Assembly (NCBI GenBank): GCA_017543025.1
Contig: JAFYGX010000145.1
Location: 1 to 64,000 of the forward strand
Length of the DNA stretch: 64,000 bases
Origin: Solobacterium sp.
GTDB lineage: Bacteria; Bacillota_I; Bacilli_A; Erysipelotrichales; Erysipelotrichaceae
Reading direction: 5' to 3'
Below the pieces are notes generated by a model. It did no database searches, was not told where the DNA came from, and worked only from the letters and a program-made list of their open reading frames with translations. Positions 61,347 to 64,000 of this stretch are shown here, piece by piece. The stretch's first letter is position 1. Each line of letters opens with the position of its first letter. Position numbers and translations under genes: made by a program.

Positions 61347-61373
61347 GTTGATATCTCCTTTCAAATTGTGAGA

Positions 61374-61389
61374 GATGCACATATGCATC
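61374..61389. promoter_or_regulatory. Palindrome upstream of luxS
   Basis: GATGCACATATGCATC, a 6-bp inverted repeat (GATGCA/TGCATC) with a 4-nt centre, lying 28 bp before the luxS start. It may be an operator or a leader hairpin. Confidence 0.35.
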
Positions 61390-61684
61390 CGTATAGTCCG
61401 GTTTCATTACAGACTGCCTTCCGGTATCGTGATGGAAGTGCTGCGTCATGAAACAAAACTGCCGGAATCATCATAGCATATCAGCGAAGATCGCAAGGCG
61501 GCATTTTTTGTCCGGAATGCCGGGTCTGCAGGTTCAGAATATCTGCTGCACAGATGAGAAACAGCAGCCCTGCTGTGACAGATGAAAAAAGACGGATAAG
61601 GAATTGCCGGGGGGATTTTCGGATTATATTTTTTTCTGACAGTCGTAATCTGCAGGGCTGTGAATGTAATGGAAGAAAAATCGT
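61390..61684. other. Divergent intergenic region between luxS and the CPBP gene
   Basis: 295 bp that should contain both promoters. I see no convincing promoter pair and no riboswitch fold. The part near 61610-61660 is AT-rich (ATTATATTTTTTTC) and may hold the CPBP promoter. Confidence 0.35.
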
Positions 61685-62555
61685 ATGAGTAATTCAAAAA
61701 ACGACATCAGAAGTATTGCCGAAAAAGCCGTCATCGTTTTCCTGCTGGGATATGGAATGCATTATTTCGGGTATTTTATCAGAGCGAGGTATTATATCTG
61801 GCTCGATTCACTGCATCTGGATCCCGGCATCGCTCATTGTTTAAGATATTCTGGTCATGCGGTTTTTCTGGTGATCATGCTGGTGTATGCACTGGTGGTA
61901 AAAGGGGACAGGAAATATATCTTTTCCTTCTGTCATGGAAAAGCCGGGCATAATCTGAAATATGCGTTAATTGGTGCGGCAGCCGGATTCTGTGAAATGG
62001 GTGCCTGTATTCTTGCGGCAAGCCTGAACGAAAATATTGTGATCCGTCCTTCCGCATCGGTCAGCGTTCCGATCTTTATCCTTGCCTTTGCCTGTGTGTT
62101 TGTTCAGGCATCAGCGGAGGAGATAGAGGACAGAGGATTTGTGTTCGGGAAAATGAACAGTGAAGGTGTTCCGCTGGTTCCGGCTGTGCTCGTCAGTTCT
62201 TTCTTTTTCTCTTATCTCCATGCGGCCAATCCCGGATTTGGCTTTCTGCCGCTGCTGTCGCTTCTTCTGACGGGGGGTTCAGTATGCTCTGAGCTGTCAC
62301 TACTTCCATACGGTCTGGTTTGCCTTTTTAGCTCATACTGTCTGGAACTTTACACAGGATTTTCTGTTCGGGCTGCCTGACAGCGGACACCCGGCTGCAG
62401 TGTCAGTTTTTACGAGCCAGGTGCAGGGTTCCGGATTCTTCTATGATCAGACCTTTGGAATCGAAGGCAGCTGGATGGCAGTTCTGATCAATGTGATTGC
62501 CTGCATCATTATCATTGCGGTTGGCAGATATTATCTTCAGAAGCAGAAAGGTTAA
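61685..62555 (+). pseudogene. CPBP-family intramembrane protease gene, frameshifted at a G6 tract
   Basis: The first frame gives 231 residues with membrane segments and the CPBP motif SAEEIEDRGFVFGKM (EExxxR region). Near 62272-62277 (six G) the true frame is lost: the first frame continues into nonsense and stops at 62380. The next frame carries on with GVQYALSCHYFHTVWFAFLA and HTVWNFTQDFLFGLP, the second conserved CPBP motif (H-x3-N-like), and a last membrane segment ending at 62553. Removing one G restores an intact protein of about 289 residues. CPBP proteases often serve in bacteriocin or lantibiotic immunity. It may be a true mutation, a phase-variable tract or a sequencing error. Confidence 0.8.
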
Positions 62556-62698
62556 TGTACATAACGGAGAACTCCCGAAACTGATTTTCCCGTTCTGCCG
62601 TTCCTGACGGAAGCACTGACAGAGGGAAGGTGTCCCGAATCAGGTTATGAAACAGTGAATGAAAAATGAAAACGGTTTCTGAATTTTCTGAAAATTGC
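62556..62698. other. Intergenic stretch between the CPBP gene and the leuA leader
   Basis: 143 bp, no gene and no T-tailed hairpin recognised. Confidence 0.3.
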
Positions 62699-62728
62699 TT
62701 GACCGGCTTTCCGGACCTGGTGTAACAT
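62699..62728 (+). promoter_or_regulatory. Promoter of the leuA leader
   Basis: -35 TTGACC (62699-62704), 18-nt spacer, -10 TAACAT (62723-62728). The predicted start is just upstream of the T-box stem I. Confidence 0.6.
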
Positions 62729-62732
62729 TAGA

Positions 62733-63032
62733 CACAATAACGAAATGCAATGACGGGGAACAAATCGGCCTGACGCGTAGAAGAGAGCTGTCGTCTGGTG
62801 AAAGACAGCACCGTGAAGCCGGCATAACTCACCCCTGAGCAGCGAGGCAGAACCGTTCAGTAAGCCAAGCCGGACTGACCCACGTTAACGGGTTCGCGAT
62901 TCGCACAGGAACCTGTGCTGATCGGCAGAGCGGCTGGCAACAGCAAAGAGAGTGGTACCGCGGTACGCTGAAACAGATCAGCTTCCGTCTCTCAGGGAAC
63001 AGAGGTTTCCGGAGACGGAAGTTTTTAATTCC
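62733..63032 (+). promoter_or_regulatory. T-box riboswitch (tRNA-Leu) controlling leuA
   Basis: A T-box leader. Stem I elements occur at 62780-62810 (AGAGAGCTGTCG with a GGTGAAAGACAGC partner). The specifier loop reads ATAACTCACC with CTC (CUC, Leu) at 62828-62830. The antiterminator T-box AGAGTGGTACCGCGG lies at about 62950-62965. The terminator follows: CTTCCGTCTC paired with GAGACGGAAG, then T5 (about 62981-63027). Uncharged tRNA-Leu(GAG) should stabilise the antiterminator and switch on leucine synthesis. Confidence 0.9.
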
Positions 63033-63063
63033 CGAAGACAGATGAAAAGGAGATCGAAATTGT

Positions 63064-64000
63064 ATGATGGACGCATCCAAGTATTCCCCCGGCTATTTTC
63101 CTGCCCCGGCAGGAAATGACGATTGGGTCAGAAAAGATCACATTGAAACAGCCCCTGCATGGTGCAGCGTTGACCTGCGCGACGGCAATCAGGCCCTGAT
63201 CATTCCGATGAGTCTGGAAGAGAAACTGGAGTTCTATCAGCTTCTTGTAAAAATCGGATTCAAGGAAATCGAAGTCGGATTCCCGGCCGCAAGCGAAACG
63301 GAATATGAGTTTCTGCGGACATTGATCGATCAGAATATGATTCCGGAGGATGTGACGGTACAGGTGCTGACACAGTGCCGTGACCATATCATCCGGAAGA
63401 CATTTGAAGCGGTAAAGGGAGCACCTTCTGCTGTGATTCATTTCTATAACTCCACCAGCGTTGCACAGCGTGAACAGGTGTTCAGGATGAGTAAGGATGA
63501 GATCAGGCAGATTGCGGTTGACGGAGCGAAACTGGTAAAACAGCTCTCAGAAGAATATGAAGGCAATTTCCGGTTTGAATATTCGCCGGAAAGCTTTACC
63601 GGAACAGAGCCGGAGTTTGCACTGGAAGTATGCAATGCGGTGCTTGATATCATGAAGCCGACAAAGGAAAAGCCGATGATCATCAACCTGCCTTCCACGG
63701 TGCAGATGTCCATGCCGCATGTGTATGCTTCACAGATCGAATATATGCATAAGAATCTGAAATACCGGGATGCGGTTATCCTTTCGCTTCATCCGCATAA
63801 CGACCGGGGAACCGGCGTAGCGGATGCGGAGCTCGGCGTGCTTGCCGGAGCAGACCGGATCGAATGCTGTCTGTTCGGAAACGGAGAACGGACCGGAAAT
63901 GTCGATGCGGTTACGCTGGCAATGAATATGTACAGCCATGGCGTAGACCCGCATCTGGATTTCTCCGATATGCCGTCGATTGCGGAAGTTTATGAACGCG
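63064..64000 (+). CDS. leuA: 2-Isopropylmalate synthase, 5' part
   Basis: The frame is open to the window end (312 codons seen). The product makes 2-isopropylmalate from acetyl-CoA and 2-oxoisovalerate, the first step of leucine synthesis. Conserved blocks: [20 protein letters not shown], the catalytic metal site [10 protein letters not shown] (about residues 39-48), [18 protein letters not shown] with the two metal histidines, and [14 protein letters not shown]. The N-terminus identifies the longer LeuA type 2 (about 550 residues expected). Two adjacent Met codons are possible starts behind AAAAGGAG. Controlled by the T-box leader upstream. Confidence 0.94.
   Translation, partial: MMDASKYSPGYFPAPAGNDDWVRKDHIETAPAWCSVDLRDGNQALIIPMSLEEKLEFYQLLVKIGFKEIEVGFPAASETEYEFLRTLIDQNMIPEDVTVQVLTQCRDHIIRKTFEAVKGAPSAVIHFYNSTSVAQREQVFRMSKDEIRQIAVDGAKLVKQLSEEYEGNFRFEYSPESFTGTEPEFALEVCNAVLDIMKPTKEKPMIINLPSTVQMSMPHVYASQIEYMHKNLKYRDAVILSLHPHNDRGTGVADAELGVLAGADRIECCLFGNGERTGNVDAVTLAMNMYSHGVDPHLDFSDMPSIAEVYER

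Noticed and set aside
61347..61684. SAM or SAH riboswitch upstream of luxS
   Set aside because: No conserved stem pattern of SAM-I, SAM-II or SAH elements could be traced, only a short palindrome.

Overview
The window (64 kb, complete at neither end) looks like a chromosomal segment of a moderate-GC, anaerobic, gut-type Firmicute (Bacillota), most likely from the Erysipelotrichia. This placement is an inference. It rests on the Firmicutes spc/alpha ribosomal order without rpmD and map, a tmk-holB-ricT-rsmI block, T-box and preQ1-type leaders, a glycyl radical enzyme with its activase, several radical-SAM and ferredoxin-domain proteins, and a giant BspA/Big_2 surface protein. No rRNA, tRNA or CRISPR array was found.

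Layout. 1-7037: 3' half of the ribosomal protein supercluster (rpsN end to rplQ, with secY, adk, infA and rpoA), closed by a terminator. 7092-10140: lon and a TetR-type regulator on the minus strand, each preceded by nearly the same 14-bp operator-like palindrome. 10214-10520: remains of a GGDEF gene. 10932-20216: a 3094-residue secreted repeat protein (26 Big_2-like domains, three leucine-rich blocks, a C-terminal triple repeat). 20434-23135: MATE transporter and a solitary serine recombinase, followed by a small inverted-repeat-bounded segment that may be invertible. 23136-33850: aldo/keto reductase, a membrane protein plus lipoprotein pair, an ACT/PFL pair, a CmpB-like membrane protein, and an AmmeMemoRadiSam cluster joined to a methyltransferase and a thioredoxin-reductase-like flavoprotein.

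33874-39854: a minus-strand operon of glycyl radical enzyme, activase, DeoR-type regulator and NanE-like epimerase, divergent from a Gfo/Idh/MocA oxidoreductase. Three copies of a 12-bp candidate operator lie in the shared control region. 39916-41031: a P-loop/CYTH fusion. 41161-48424: a redox cluster whose most recognisable member resembles the polyunsaturated fatty acid (linoleate) isomerase of Cutibacterium acnes. It is followed by a retinol-saturase/phytoene-desaturase-like flavoprotein and a flavin/[2Fe-2S] reductase, and is divergent from a large GltD-like iron-sulfur flavoprotein. I read this as a candidate fatty acid isomerisation and biohydrogenation locus, and as the most interesting part of the window.

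49180-59139: housekeeping genes (NUDIX hydrolase, mtnN, a queuosine-precursor transporter behind a preQ1-like leader, D,D-carboxypeptidase, DUF624 protein, phosphosugar mutase, tmk, holB, ricT, rsmI, PrsW). 59521-62555: a Ser/His-rich zinc-ribbon membrane protein, luxS, and a CPBP protease gene broken at a G6 tract. 62699-64000: a T-box leader with a CUC (Leu) specifier and the 5' part of leuA, which runs off the window. Where several starts were possible I chose the one supported by a ribosome binding site or family length. Three genes (24412, 29957 minus, 54553) have a -10 element so close to the start codon that their mRNAs may be leaderless.
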